Positions 53,720 through 64,000 of a stretch of DNA of 64,000 nt are shown here, in pieces. The DNA is taken from the NCBI GenBank assembly GCA_009760885.1, contig CM019696.1, positions 46,399,358 through 46,463,357 of the forward strand, given 5' to 3'. Within the stretch, counting starts at the first letter, position 1; each line of letters opens with the position of its first letter. The stretch comes from Achatina immaculata. Taxonomy: Eukaryota > Mollusca > Gastropoda > Stylommatophora > Achatinidae. The notes below the pieces were generated by a model. It was not told the origin of the DNA. It searched no databases and worked only from the letters and a program-made list of their open reading frames with translations. The position numbers were made by a program, and so were the translations under genes.

Positions 53720-56187
53720 GAACAAAAGTACATGAAGTATTTCATTACTCGGTGGAAGAGAAATACATACTTATGAGTAAGGAAGGGTAGAGCCATGTTT
53801 ATTATATATATAAACAAAAATGTTGAATGTGGGCGAGTGGGTACACAGATGAGGAAGAGACTTGCCAATGTTCTCTAGTACTTCACACAATCCAAATTTT
53901 GCTCCAAGAGCCCAATGCCTTTCTGAAGTCGAAAATAAAATCTGCAATATTTTTTTTCTCTGTATTTTTCCTAAAGATGGGCAAGAAAAGCATGTCATTT
54001 GTAGAATGTCTGACTCTAAAAACGTATCGTGACATAGCATGGTTGACTTTAAAAATCCATTGTGACACCCTTTGATTTACCATTTAGAAAGACTGATGAA
54101 AGGTATCACAGAGTTCTTATTCGATGTCTTCGTAACTGCAGGAAATTTGGGTACCAACTTCTCCAGGTTTGCTTCTTTTTTTTTCCCCTCAGTGTAAACT
54201 CTTAGCAATACTGCTTTCGAACTACTTATTCCCGTCTCTGGTAGGTTCAACATTTTCAAAATTAAGTTTCTACCGACGCATAGAACTACTTTTATGCGGC
54301 AGTCTTTCTTTTTTAATCTCCTATCTAAGTGTGTGTATGTGTGTGTGTGCGCGCGCGTGTTTTGATTGCTGGTAGCAAGTTAGTCCAGTACCCATTCTTA
54401 GCACGTGTCATAGAAGCTCTTTGTCGTTTTGCCTGAGCTTATTTGAATGGAATCCTTTGAACTCTACGAGGGATTCTTTCTGTAATTTGTTCCATGAGAT
54501 CAGTCAGTACAGGGATTCCCAACCTTTTTTTTTTTTGCGACTACATATCCCTATTGGTATGTCTTATAACCATATTCACGACACTGTCGAAACCATCACC
54601 GCGTATCCTACTAGGTACCAGTACGACTTCGAAAGATGTCAGTTGCTTAATTTTACTTTACATATAAATATTTAGGGACAGAACCACTGAAAAAATGTAA
54701 TCGCTGACATTTGTTTAAACTATTCAGAAATCGAACTCCATACTCCTCAGTTTATGAACCCACTTACTAGTTGGTCAGTGCTTCTAGCATTCCCTGAAGG
54801 GTTGTGGTGGTGGTGAATATATGAAGACGCTGTCTAATGTAGTGGTTTATCTCTCTTGGTAGCTCTGACAACAGGCCCAACCTGGTTAATGGGAGAAATG
54901 GATCGCTATTGTTCCCATAGCGGTGGAGTCTGCATTGCATCTCCCCTGCTTTTTAGCTCTACGTAGGATATCCAAAGACAACCATCATAAGCCACCACTT
55001 CCCTATTTGACACGATGAGTGTAATTCAATACCTTCACTGCATCGGTTGCAAAGAACATCTTGCTCTCAGTTCCAGGGAGACATAACAACAAAACCATCA
55101 CCAGCATCTACTACAGCGACATCAGCACGTAGTTCTCAAACTCGGCTCTTCGCCAGACGATCAGATATAGACTATAAGTCGCCCTTGACCACGCATCTTC
55201 TCGTAGCAAGGCTTGGACTGGACTTATTTCAGTCTCGCGATCCTCAGCCCGCCAGAAATCTTGTAAGTTTCTTACTTTCCCCGAGAAGGGTGAGTTTTCC
55301 AGCATTTTCATTCGTCCGAATTGAGAACGAAACTGCAACTAAAATGCAACATAGTTTTCGCTATATTTTTTTAACCTTTTTTTTATAGTTTTCGCTGTAT
55401 TGCTTTTTTGTTTTTAACCTTCTAAATGCGATTACTGAATTATATTTTTAAAGGAGCCAGTCTTCACAGATGCTTTTGTCGTGCTGTATTAGTTTTAGGT
55501 TCTCAAGATTCTTCTGATACGTATATATATGTCTTATAAGGCTCACCAGAAAACGTAATGTAACCATTGCTGTCGGTGTATTAAGGAACACAGTCTTTTA
55601 CACGTACAATCGAATACCGTGTTCATGAGGACAAATTATAGTTTGAAAGCTGGCCAGTGTCACATGAAAATAAAAGAAAAAGAAAAAACATTAGCAAAAA
55701 ACTTCAAAGAAATATAACACGAACAGCCAGTGAAGTGCGTCGAAATATATTTCGTCTCGCAACGCTTCAGAGCACACGCAATAAAGTTCTTTTTTTTTTT
55801 TTGGTCATTTTTTTAAAAATCGTATTATTTGTTTGTTAAGTGAAAACTATTTATTTAAAAAAAAATGTGCAAGGTGTCTGCGATTCTAAAGTGGAGTAAT
55901 TCAATAACTCACTGGATACCAAACAAACATTTCAAGACCACACGAAAATTTTGTAATGAACGCAAATCAATACTCTTCTACCGGGAAATTGCCAGAGGCA
56001 TATAGATAATATCGTTAAAGCAAACAGCAAAACTAAATACGTTTTTTTTTGTTTTGTTTTAATTTTAAACAAAGTAATTTAAATTGCTTACGTTAACATA
56101 AGAGAAACAATGTTTTCTATATGATAAATATAAAGACAAAAACTGGGTAGAATACTGTCGTCATGGTTACCAATAAAAAAGTTTGAA

Positions 56188-56218
<31 letters not shown>

Positions 56219-56712
56219 ATCATGAACACAAGCACGGATAATGGGCTATTTTTGCTAGCTTCGATTCCTGGAGAAACACATTTTTTCCCTTTCACCTTTG
56301 ATTGATAATAAAACTTACAACTTTCTTTCATCTTTACTAAGAGAAAAATCCAACTGCATTACAAAAATTCTAAAGACGCCAACCTGTGCAAAGTGTCAGG
56401 GTTCGATGCTTGCTGTTCACAAGTAATATTTTTAAACCGAGAAATCGGTTGAGAAAGGTTAAAATTTGAAATTCTTAGACGGTATTTTAAAAAGACAAAA
56501 AAAAACCCAAAAACTTGATGGTCATGCCAGGAGCGGGCTACGCTGTCCTGCTTTATTTCGTAGCTTCTGGACTGGCTGCACTACGGTGGAGAAATGTCAG
56601 TCCTTCCTATGTTGGACGGGCTAAATAATGTAAGGGTTATTCCAGCAACACATAGGGAGAGGGTCTTGATCAGATTTGATTCTATGCCCTTTACTGACTG
56701 GCAGTACATATG
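53720..56712. other. About 3 kb flank, no gene recognised
   Basis: Poly-T tracts, a TG/CG run at 54333-54360, a TTTTG run at about 56190-56217. Frames present do not resemble any protein I know. Confidence 0.4.
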
Positions 56713-56713
56713 A

Positions 56714-56714
56714 C

Positions 56715-56793
<79 letters not shown>

Positions 56794-56794
56794 A

Positions 56795-56845
<51 letters not shown>

Positions 56846-56885
56846 CGTCCGTCTGTCCGCCCGTCCGTCTCTCCATCCATCCATG
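56714..56885. repeat. TATC then TGTC/CGTC compound microsatellite
   Basis: About 19 TATC units (56714-56792), then TGTC units to about 56842, then CCGT/CCAT variants. The graded change of unit suggests stepwise mutation at one end. The [12 protein letters not shown] frames are artefacts of this repeat. Confidence 0.97.
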
Positions 56886-56929
56886 TTTGACTGCATGCTC
56901 AAATATTGCGGAATATCTCTGACAATGTG

Positions 56930-57140
56930 AAGGATGAGAGATAGAAGGGCATCTTGTCAGACGGGCTCGAGTGCCTAATTACTCATCGTTTGAAAATAAG
57001 GTTCATTCATTCCCCCCCCCCCCTTTTCCTCCCATGTGTGTGTGGGAAGAATGTTGAAGGGCAGAATGTAAGACGGGCCTGCATGCCCAATTCTTTACCC
57101 TTTGAAAATAAAGATCATTCATTCATTCATTTTTATTCTT
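56930..57140 (+). mobile_element. Two retroelement tails with ATTC repeats
   Basis: GTCAGACGGGCTCGAGTGCC with ATTCATTC and then, after a poly-C run, GTAAGACGGGCCTGCATGCC, CCAATTCTTTACCC and ATTCATTCATTC. These are the 3' ends of one family, also seen at 1590-1725. Confidence 0.7.
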
Positions 57141-58384
57141 TCATTCTCTCTCTCTTTCAACCCCTGAAATCACAAATCCTGTTACCTACAATAATAAACT
57201 GAAAACTCTCTCGTAGCCTCTCTCATCAGTCGAAAAATAGCAGCAAAACAAAAAAATAACAAAATAAGAAAAAGGGAAACAATAAATAAGCAAACAAACA
57301 AAAAACATGGTCTTACCATAAATAAACGCAGATGACCTAGCGAATTTTCCTTAATTTAGACAACACGACACGTATTTCTCGTTGGTTGAAACGCTTTCGG
57401 AAAATTAATGTCCTTTCCTTATCCGTGCATCTCCAAAACAGGCTGTATCTGTAGGGAACATTGTTGTACGGGAAACAGCAGAACGGCCGTGTCACGAGGA
57501 AACCAGAAGACGAATCAGTTTTACAAGTACGAACCGAGCAAACGGCGAGAACGTTGAAAGCTTAGCCTGTCGATGGCAGAGTATATGTGAATACATGCAG
57601 CGGAATGGCATGCTTGCCTGCACTCTAATTATTATATGTATTTTTTTTTTAAAAACCATATTCAGTAAGATATTTCTCCACCAGAGAAATGGAAACCAAG
57701 CATGGTGGAGTTTCGAAAAAAGCCTGGTTTTACAGCCGGTGGGGAAGGTATACATGCACCTTTTTTTTTTTTTTAGAAATCAGCAATCCGGGACACTCCA
57801 TTGCCAGCACCTCTTTTACTAAAAATATCGTCAATCATCATCATCATCATCATCATTAAGAAGCTAGAATTAACCACTCGAGTCTCAGTGTATTCGAAAT
57901 AAAAACAAGAAGATTACTAGAAGCACAACAGGAAGTAAATTTTGTATCAGAATTAACTCTATGACCATTGAACATTCCTTTTGTTTTCGCACGGCCCCGA
58001 AGGAAATTCTTCTAATGAACAATGTAATTTACGAGACATTTCTTTTGTGGGTTGTGGATCTTGGAGAAAACTCCTTCCTGGGACTTTGGTCTTTCTCAGG
58101 ACCATGAATAATGGGGGAAGTTCTTGTACGGGCTCTGAGCAAAAATTTCTTTTATGTGGACAATTAACTACGGTCCAATGTAGAAGTCGTTTAATCCAGT
58201 GTAGATGTCAGAGCTGGTGATTGTTTCAAGTGGAGATGGACCCTTTGTTGGCTGTAGATTCTGGTGGAAAAGTTCTCGCCACTGAGCTCATGGGAAAAAT
58301 ATTAAATGTTGTCAGAACTGCACTCTGGGTAAGTTCATAAAGTGCTCACATCTCTTCCTGTGAAACACCGTGCACAAACTCCGT
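57141..58384. other. Flank, no gene recognised
   Basis: Contains a possible donor-like TTATG/GTAAGA on the minus strand near 57315 and an ATC run at 57833-57856. No coding gene supported. Confidence 0.35.
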
Positions 58385-58535
58385 AGCACCGGCTAGAACC
58401 CTGATTATCTGGAAGCGTTGGGAGGGATTCGATCCCATACTTAAGTCCAAGCCCTTGAGAAAGCTTCATTGATCGAATCACTGGTGTAAGGTCGACTTGG
58501 CCGTATGCCGGCCGCTATAGTGTGATGCCAGACAC
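58385..58535 (-). mobile_element. Possible tRNA-like SINE head
   Basis: The minus strand contains GGGATCGAATCCCTCCC (B-box-like) preceded by GGCCAAGTCGACC (weak A-box-like). Spacing is longer than in a plain tRNA. Weak call. Confidence 0.25.
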
Positions 58536-58990
58536 TAAGTTCAGGCCATTACTGTAATATGTTAAACAGATGTATAGATGTGTTTACTATCACTTTAAAA
58601 TACTAACAGAGTGCAAATGAGCCCAGTAGCTCATCTAGTTTTATAAATGTTTGTCACATGAAACGATAGTGTGTATTTGTAGTCCCCCCCCCCCCAAACT
58701 CCTTTGACGCCTGTTCCTCAGTCCGTCCGAGTTGATGTGCTTAAGTCTGTTCAGCCTAAGTAAGTAATCTGGCACTGATCCCAGGTAACTTTGCTTGTTT
58801 TGAGCCAGCAGGTGTATAATACTTGTCATTTGTGGCTAGTAAACTTCCGGAATCTTCCCATTGAGATTGTACAAAATGAGGATAATTTAGAATATGCAAG
58901 GATGTAAACTACATAACTGGGAACAAAACACGGGGCAGACTGTTATAAGTCAGTTAAAAATGTTAGATAAAACATGGAGCATACAATACT
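58536..58990. other. Flank, no feature recognised
   Basis: Poly-C run at about 58685. Nothing else supported. Confidence 0.4.
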
Positions 58991-60315
58991 AAATGTTTGT
59001 CATTGTGTTTTTTTTAAAGAAATACTACTCAGACTATATTAAGAGAAAACATTTCATGTGGTATCTAGGGATCACATCATTGTCCTTTGCACAACATGTG
59101 GACAATGTAATACAAAAGGACCGGAAAGCGTTGGGAGCCGTTAGGTCAATGGCTGCAGCAAACTTTCCACTGCGCACTCTGTTCTTGCTGATGCAGGCGC
59201 TGGTGATGTCACCATTGGAGTATGGTTCAGGTCTACTAACCCTGTCAAATGCACAGCTGAACAGACTAGAGCGTATACAGAACGAAGCAATGAGAGTGGT
59301 CTTGGGTTGCACCAGGGATACTCCGGTGGCGGCCATGAGCTTTCTGTTTGATTTGCTGAGTGTGAGGTCTAAACACAAGCATGCTCAGGTAGAGGCATAC
59401 ATCAGGGTTGCCGGCATGAAGGACTATTCTCTCCATAATGAGTTGGGGTTGATAAAAGGAAGACCCATCAAACGAGGCAGATCATGGATGGCTGAAGCTG
59501 GGGATACAATAATGTCTGTGCCTAGATGAGGTGCCTAAAGGTGACGACTGGTTACAGGAACAGGACAGACCTCAGCTAACAAAGGTTATTATACAGAAAG
59601 GCGGCGAAAGTAGAGACTGGGCGCAGGGACAGTTGAACTTTGGGTCCAAGATCTCATCCAGCATTACTGTGGGTCTTCCGACACAGTACTAATACACAGA
59701 TGGCTCAGTGACTCGGAACAGCAGAAGTGGTTGGGTTTTGTTGCTTACAGAAATGAAAGAGTAGTGGCACAGGGTTCGGGAGCCTTTCAAGCCACCACAT
59801 CAAGCGTGCGAATGGAAATTGAAGCAGTGTCAGCGACAATTGAATGGCTAGTTGCCCGTGGTGTAGTTCATGGCGTCATTGTGACGGATGTACAGACTAT
59901 GCTTCGTAAGACTGAGAAAAGAATGGGTTCATCTGTTAAGCCAGTTAACCGTGATGAGCCTATCGTGACTTTATTGTCTGGGCCATGCGGGAATACATGA
60001 GAATGAAGTGGCAGACAGACTTACTGGACAGGCTAAAATAAATGCCATGCTGAGAATGGACAAGAGTGACATTTCTAAAGCCGTATTTGATAGACTGTGA
60101 CAAGATGGAGAGCGGGAATGGAAGGACAGTGTAACTGTGAAGCGACTGCTGGAGCTGGGACAAGTTAAGGCTGCTGGTAGGAAATCTCGGTGGCAGGAAA
60201 CGCGTGGCAAAGAACCAACAGCTGATGGGAACTATTACCAAACACACTCTTGGATGGATGCTGCCGCACGCTCAGGGGCACATATGGGGAATGTCCTGAA
60301 CGCAATGAAGTCGTA
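58990..60315 (+). mobile_element. LINE fragment: RT thumb and RNase H, decayed
   Basis: Plus strand reads LGITSLSFAQHVDNVIQKD, LEYGSGLLTLSNAQLNRLE, RIQNEAMRVVLGCTRDTP, the region after the RT palm. After a frame break comes an RNase H-like domain (FVAYRNERVVAQGSG, SVRMEIEAVSATIEWL, VIVTDVQTML). The GHAGIHENEVADRL motif near 59985-60030 falls in another frame. At least two frameshifts make it inactive. It belongs to an RNase H-bearing LINE family different from the one at 47704. Confidence 0.82.
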
Positions 60316-60509
60316 GTCTGATTTTAAACCTTTGGGGCATACTGTATGCAGGAAACTCTCTGCTACAGACAGCGGAACAACAACACAACTCATTCAGATC
60401 ATCAGAGGAAGTACCCTCCCACCTCGTGTTTCGGCCCTATTAAACTCCTGACACTCTAAAGGGGGTGGGCCCCTCTGGGTCATGACTCCCCAAGGTCTAG
60501 TGAGTTGTT
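60316..60509 (-). mobile_element. SINE tail/body fused to LINE (no tRNA head)
   Basis: On the minus strand it runs TTAGAGTGTCAGGAGTTTAA, then GTACTTCCTCTGATGATCTG and AGAGAGTTTCCTGCATACAG, matching the 3' half of the SINE at 44936-45235. The tRNA-like head is absent and LINE coding sequence is joined at about 60509 instead. Confidence 0.82.
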
Positions 60510-61256
60510 GACCAGGTCATCGTACTTCTCACGTTTGAACAGGTGCTGCTCCTCTATTCTTGTTTCGTACGGAACCGTAAGCTCGATCATTATTAGTTTC
60601 TGTTTTTCTATGGAGTACACTACAATGTCCGGACGCATTCCTGTGTTCTTATTGGCAGTCGGATATTCTCTTCTTCCTTGTAGGTCCGCTATCACATCCC
60701 AGTCATTTCCACTATCTAGCAGTGATGGTACGGGAATGTCCCTGATTTCAATATTCGATGTCGTACCAGCACCTATGAAGTATTTAGGTGGGATCTCAAC
60801 TCTTTTGCTGTTATTTGCTTTATCTTTTGCCCCGTCTACAATGGCTACTAGTTCCTGTAGCACTCTGTTGTGCCACCATGTGTAGCGTCCTTGACCTAAT
60901 GATACACTACATGCTGACAGTACATGTTCCAATGTTTGCCTTTCGTTGCAGAGAGGGCACTTTGTGTCTTCTGATACATCCCATTTGTGTAGGTTGGAGC
61001 CTGTAGGCAGAAGGTCATAAGTAGCTCTGATGATGAAGCTGAGTCTCAAGGGTGCCATTTTCCAGATGTCATTCCATGTTAGTGATCTCTGCAGGACTTC
61101 CTCCCATGTTGTCCACTGACCTCGCTGTACCTGTTGGATTGCCTTCTGGACCCGTTTATCATCCTCTGAATTCCTTATTTCGCTGATGGTCATATCCCTT
61201 CTTTCCTTACAGGAGGCCTTTGACCACCATTTGATTTCACCATGACCAAATCCCAT
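60510..61256 (-). mobile_element. LINE C-terminal region, open frame, internal deletion
   Basis: The minus ORF 61256-60480 reads MGFGHGEIKWWSKASCKER, then CPLCNERQTLEHVLSAC, LGQGRYTW, and the nuclease-like RPDIVVYS ... IELTVPYETRIEE. At KYDDLV it jumps to unrelated NNSLDLGES, because the last about 60 codons and the following tRNA-like module are deleted relative to 1-1358. The rest is uninterrupted, so it is younger than the copy at 208-1358. Confidence 0.85.
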
Positions 61257-61360
61257 TAGTGTTATAAATCACATTTAAAATATAAAAAAGGGGAATACTG
61301 TTATAAATCTCAATTAAAATATAAAAATCATGGGGAATACTGTTATAAAGCTCAGTTACA
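61257..61360. repeat. About 45-bp minisatellite, two to three copies
   Basis: Units with GGGGAATACTGTTATAAA and ATTTAAAATATAAAA. It abuts the truncated 5' side of the LINE. Confidence 0.75.
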
Positions 61361-62039
61361 AATATAATGTCGTACTGTGAGACACATCAAGAACGCAGTC
61401 TACAAAAGAAATGTTACATATTTCGGCAAAGATATGCATCTTTATTCAGAGAGTGGATGAGGAAAAAGAAAGAAAAAAAGAGAATGATATGAAGAAAAGG
61501 AAATTAATGCAAATTGGAGACGGTATTTATGCAAACACACGTTCATTTAAAAAAAAAGAGAGACTTTACTTCAAGGTCGTGTCCGAAATAAAAGACTGGC
61601 AGGCCACACTCAGCGGTTGTTAAGTCAGTTGTTCATCGTTTATGTAATGTGTGTACCAAGATGAAGGTTATGACACAGCTAAATTGAGGATTAGGCAGAC
61701 ATTACTGCAATTTATTTAGTAAAAAAAAATGTGTTTTTTAACATTCCACAGAGCGTACTGCCATTACTTTCGGCCTTGACCTAAACTTCAGAGGCGAATA
61801 GATTAATTCGCTATATACATTTAGTTTCAAAAGGTATCGATTTTTCAGTTTAATTTCTAATCTATTTTCTTCTTAATTTTTATATCGGAGGAAAAAAATC
61901 CCAATGACATAAAAAGAGGACAATGTTAAAGAGATTATGTGACACTAAAACAGACGTTTAACCAAAGAGTGGTCTCTCGGTCAGTTTTTTACTAGAGGGC
62001 AAAAAAAGTAAAGATAGTCCCATAGCATTTCAAATGCCG
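61361..62039. other. Flank, no feature recognised
   Basis: AT-rich, no repeat or gene supported. Confidence 0.4.
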
Positions 62040-62275
62040 TAGGGGGTGAAGCGTTAGAGACCTCATTATGCTGGGTCATCAGCGTATGAGGTAGGGTGAC
62101 CAGTTCCTTTCCTCGCTGCCTTTACTTCCCAGATTTTCTCTGGTACCCATTTTACGAGGCTGGGTCGACTTCAGGGCCGTATTGGTCGGAAAAAAAATCC
62201 CGCTCAGCTGGGGATTCGAACCCTCGACCATTTGGTTGCTAGACGAGTGCTCTAACCACAAAGAACCAACAGGGC
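62040..62275 (-). mobile_element. tRNA-derived SINE
   Basis: The minus strand reads GGTTAGAGCACTCGTCTAG (A-box region), then GAGGGTTCGAATCCCCAGC (perfect B box, 62210-62222 in plus coordinates). After TTTTTTTTCCGACC the body has AAAATGGGTACCAGAGAAAA then TCTGGGAAG, also found in the U2-like composite at 52984-53010. Tail limits are not clear. Confidence 0.8.
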
Positions 62276-62339
62276 GTCGGACTGAAATCCCGCTGCATTC
62301 CTCAGGAGTCTGATGTCCATAAGGAGCGATGAATCATGC

Positions 62340-62455
62340 GACATCCTCTATTACAGAAGGAGACAGGAGCGCTGACGAATCTATCCACTGTCAGGAGCAC
62401 TGATGAATCTATCCAATGTCCGGAGCACTGATGAATCTATCAAATGTACAGGCGA
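62340..62455. repeat. About 28-bp minisatellite, three to four copies
   Basis: Units GGAGCACTGATGAATCTATC then CAATGTC, with variation in the first copy (GCGCTGACGAATC). Confidence 0.85.
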
Positions 62456-63466
62456 GGATAACCTTTAAACATTTAATTTGTGTGTGTGTGTGGTGAATAA
62501 TATAAACTTGCTCTCTCTCTCTCTTTTTTTTTTTTTTTTGGCTTTCTATTTTTGATGCCAAGTGTGATGAAGGAAGCAGTAAAACTTGTACTAATACGTG
62601 TAGTGGGGAGATCGACAGAGGTCATTTTTACACAAATACAATATGTGCAGATAGTTTCTGCTTTACGACTGTTCGTTTTCCGACCTTCGACCCATAGAAA
62701 TAGGAGGACTTCTTATCGTAAAATTACGAATGCTGTTTTCTTTTTGTTTTAGAATAAACAGTACTTATTTAATGTAAAACTGCTTATTTTAAAGTCTATA
62801 TACACAGTATTAGGTCACGCTAGAGTGTTTTTATGTTTTAAAACATACCTGTCTATTAACATTAAGTACTGTATACTCCGCCCTGTATTGAATTCGCTTT
62901 ACGTCCATTTCGCTCTATGGTTGTTGTTACGGAACCGAGTCGGACTAATTGTATTTGCCTGTGCATTTTTCTTCGTATTCATAAGCTCGTTTGATTTTTC
63001 TGTTACCTTTGATAAAAAGCCTTCTTTTTCTGTTGATTTTTAGTTTGTTTTTTTCTTTCCTTCCTCTGTGTAAAACAATGTACAGCTGAACAATACAACA
63101 CGTCTCTGGCCATCTGTAGTCCGGTATTTTTCAAAACACTCGTGTTGCTGAGCAACCTCAAACATTTTTTTGTGTTCTTTTTCGTCTTTTTTTTCATCTT
63201 CTTTGTAATTTTCCTTGTTGTTACAATCAGTACATTGCTTTCTTTTAACATGGCTTGTCCAATTTATGCGTACTTTTTTTTTCTTTAGAGTCCTCTGTAA
63301 TTATTTCCGTATTACTTGGAGACTTCTGCGGGTATCGAGGAGCCCTTTAACGTACGATACATTTGCCGTCTTTTTCTGAGGAATTTCAGCTTTCAGTCCT
63401 CGAGTTCTCTACTTGTCCGCTTATTAATAGATGACAAAGAGGAATTTATGATTTTTGTCAGTAATT
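62456..63466. other. Flank, no gene recognised
   Basis: TG repeat at about 62481, CT run at 62511-62525, poly-T at 62525-62540. No supported gene. Confidence 0.4.
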
Positions 63467-63692
<226 letters not shown>

Positions 63693-63929
63693 CCTGTCTA
63701 GAAATACCTAGTTTGTAGCTTTGAACTAAGATGTCAAACTTCTGGAGAAAGAAAGATAGCAGTCCACAATACACGGAAATAGCTCCCACGTGCAGCTACT
63801 GTTGTAAGCAATTAAAGAATGGCAAGTAATAGACATATGAAAACCATGGCAACGAAATAAACTTAAAATTAAAGATTCACTACTCACTTAAATTAAGATA
63901 ATTTCAACTAATTTCAACTGTCCTGTTGC

Positions 63930-63932
63930 TAG

Positions 63933-63972
<40 letters not shown>

Positions 63973-64000
63973 GAATCACACATATACACACCCACACACA
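63930..64000. repeat. TA and CA microsatellites at right edge
   Basis: A TA run (63936-63969) followed by ACACACCCACACACA at the window edge. Confidence 0.93.

Noticed and set aside
53720..58384. A second host gene upstream of the ClC gene
   Set aside because: Several 60-110 residue frames exist, but none shows known motifs or splice-consistent neighbours.

Overview
This is eukaryotic DNA from an invertebrate animal, most likely a mollusc and probably a gastropod. The evidence is indirect. It has a multi-exon gene with GT-AG introns, dense non-LTR retrotransposons of kinds common in lophotrochozoans, tRNA-derived SINEs, tetranucleotide microsatellites and long minisatellites. Species cannot be fixed from the sequence alone. 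No bacterial operons, CRISPR arrays or rRNA genes were seen.

The only host gene I can support is a ClC-2-type voltage-gated chloride channel (CLCN1/2/K group; ClC-a in flies), read on the minus strand. It starts at an ATG at 52076 and runs leftward past the left edge. I placed 18 distinct coding exons, all with canonical splice sites; phases were checked exon by exon and join in one continuous frame except at one gap. They give the N-terminus (exon 1), ClC membrane helices with the GSGIP, GKEGP and IPAG signatures (exons 3-15), the first CBS domain (exon 17) and the cytoplasmic linker (exons 18-19). CBS2 and the stop codon would lie beyond base 1. The exon for helices Q-R was not found between 11443 and 5932.

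Two exons have been copied inside the gene. The 153-base phase 0-0 exon 12 occurs three times (28616-28768, 26910-27062, 23620-23772), inside segmental tandem duplications that alternate with blocks of a 29-bp satellite (19310-22328, 24454-25619, 27179-27324). The CBS1 exon occurs twice in a 1162-bp tandem duplication (5801-8124); the upstream copy has lost its splice donor.

Introns are filled with mobile elements. An I/Nimb-type LINE (47704-50954) has a 14-bp target-site duplication and one internal stop. An RTE-like LINE (16480-18855) has an intact RT ORF. There are several LINE 3' fragments with different tails, a LINE whose 3' end carries a tRNA-SINE-like module (1-1358; deletion derivative 60315-61256), and a piggyBac-like MITE with TTAA flanks (35216-35916). 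A complete 1.57-kb GAA-tailed non-autonomous element (2076-3645) is bounded by a 15-bp duplication and built from structured internal monomers. The 12 kb upstream of the gene (52.1-64 kb) holds the putative promoter, SINEs (one with a U2 snRNA-like segment), a LINE with an RNase H domain and TATC/TGTC microsatellites, and no second host gene that I can support.
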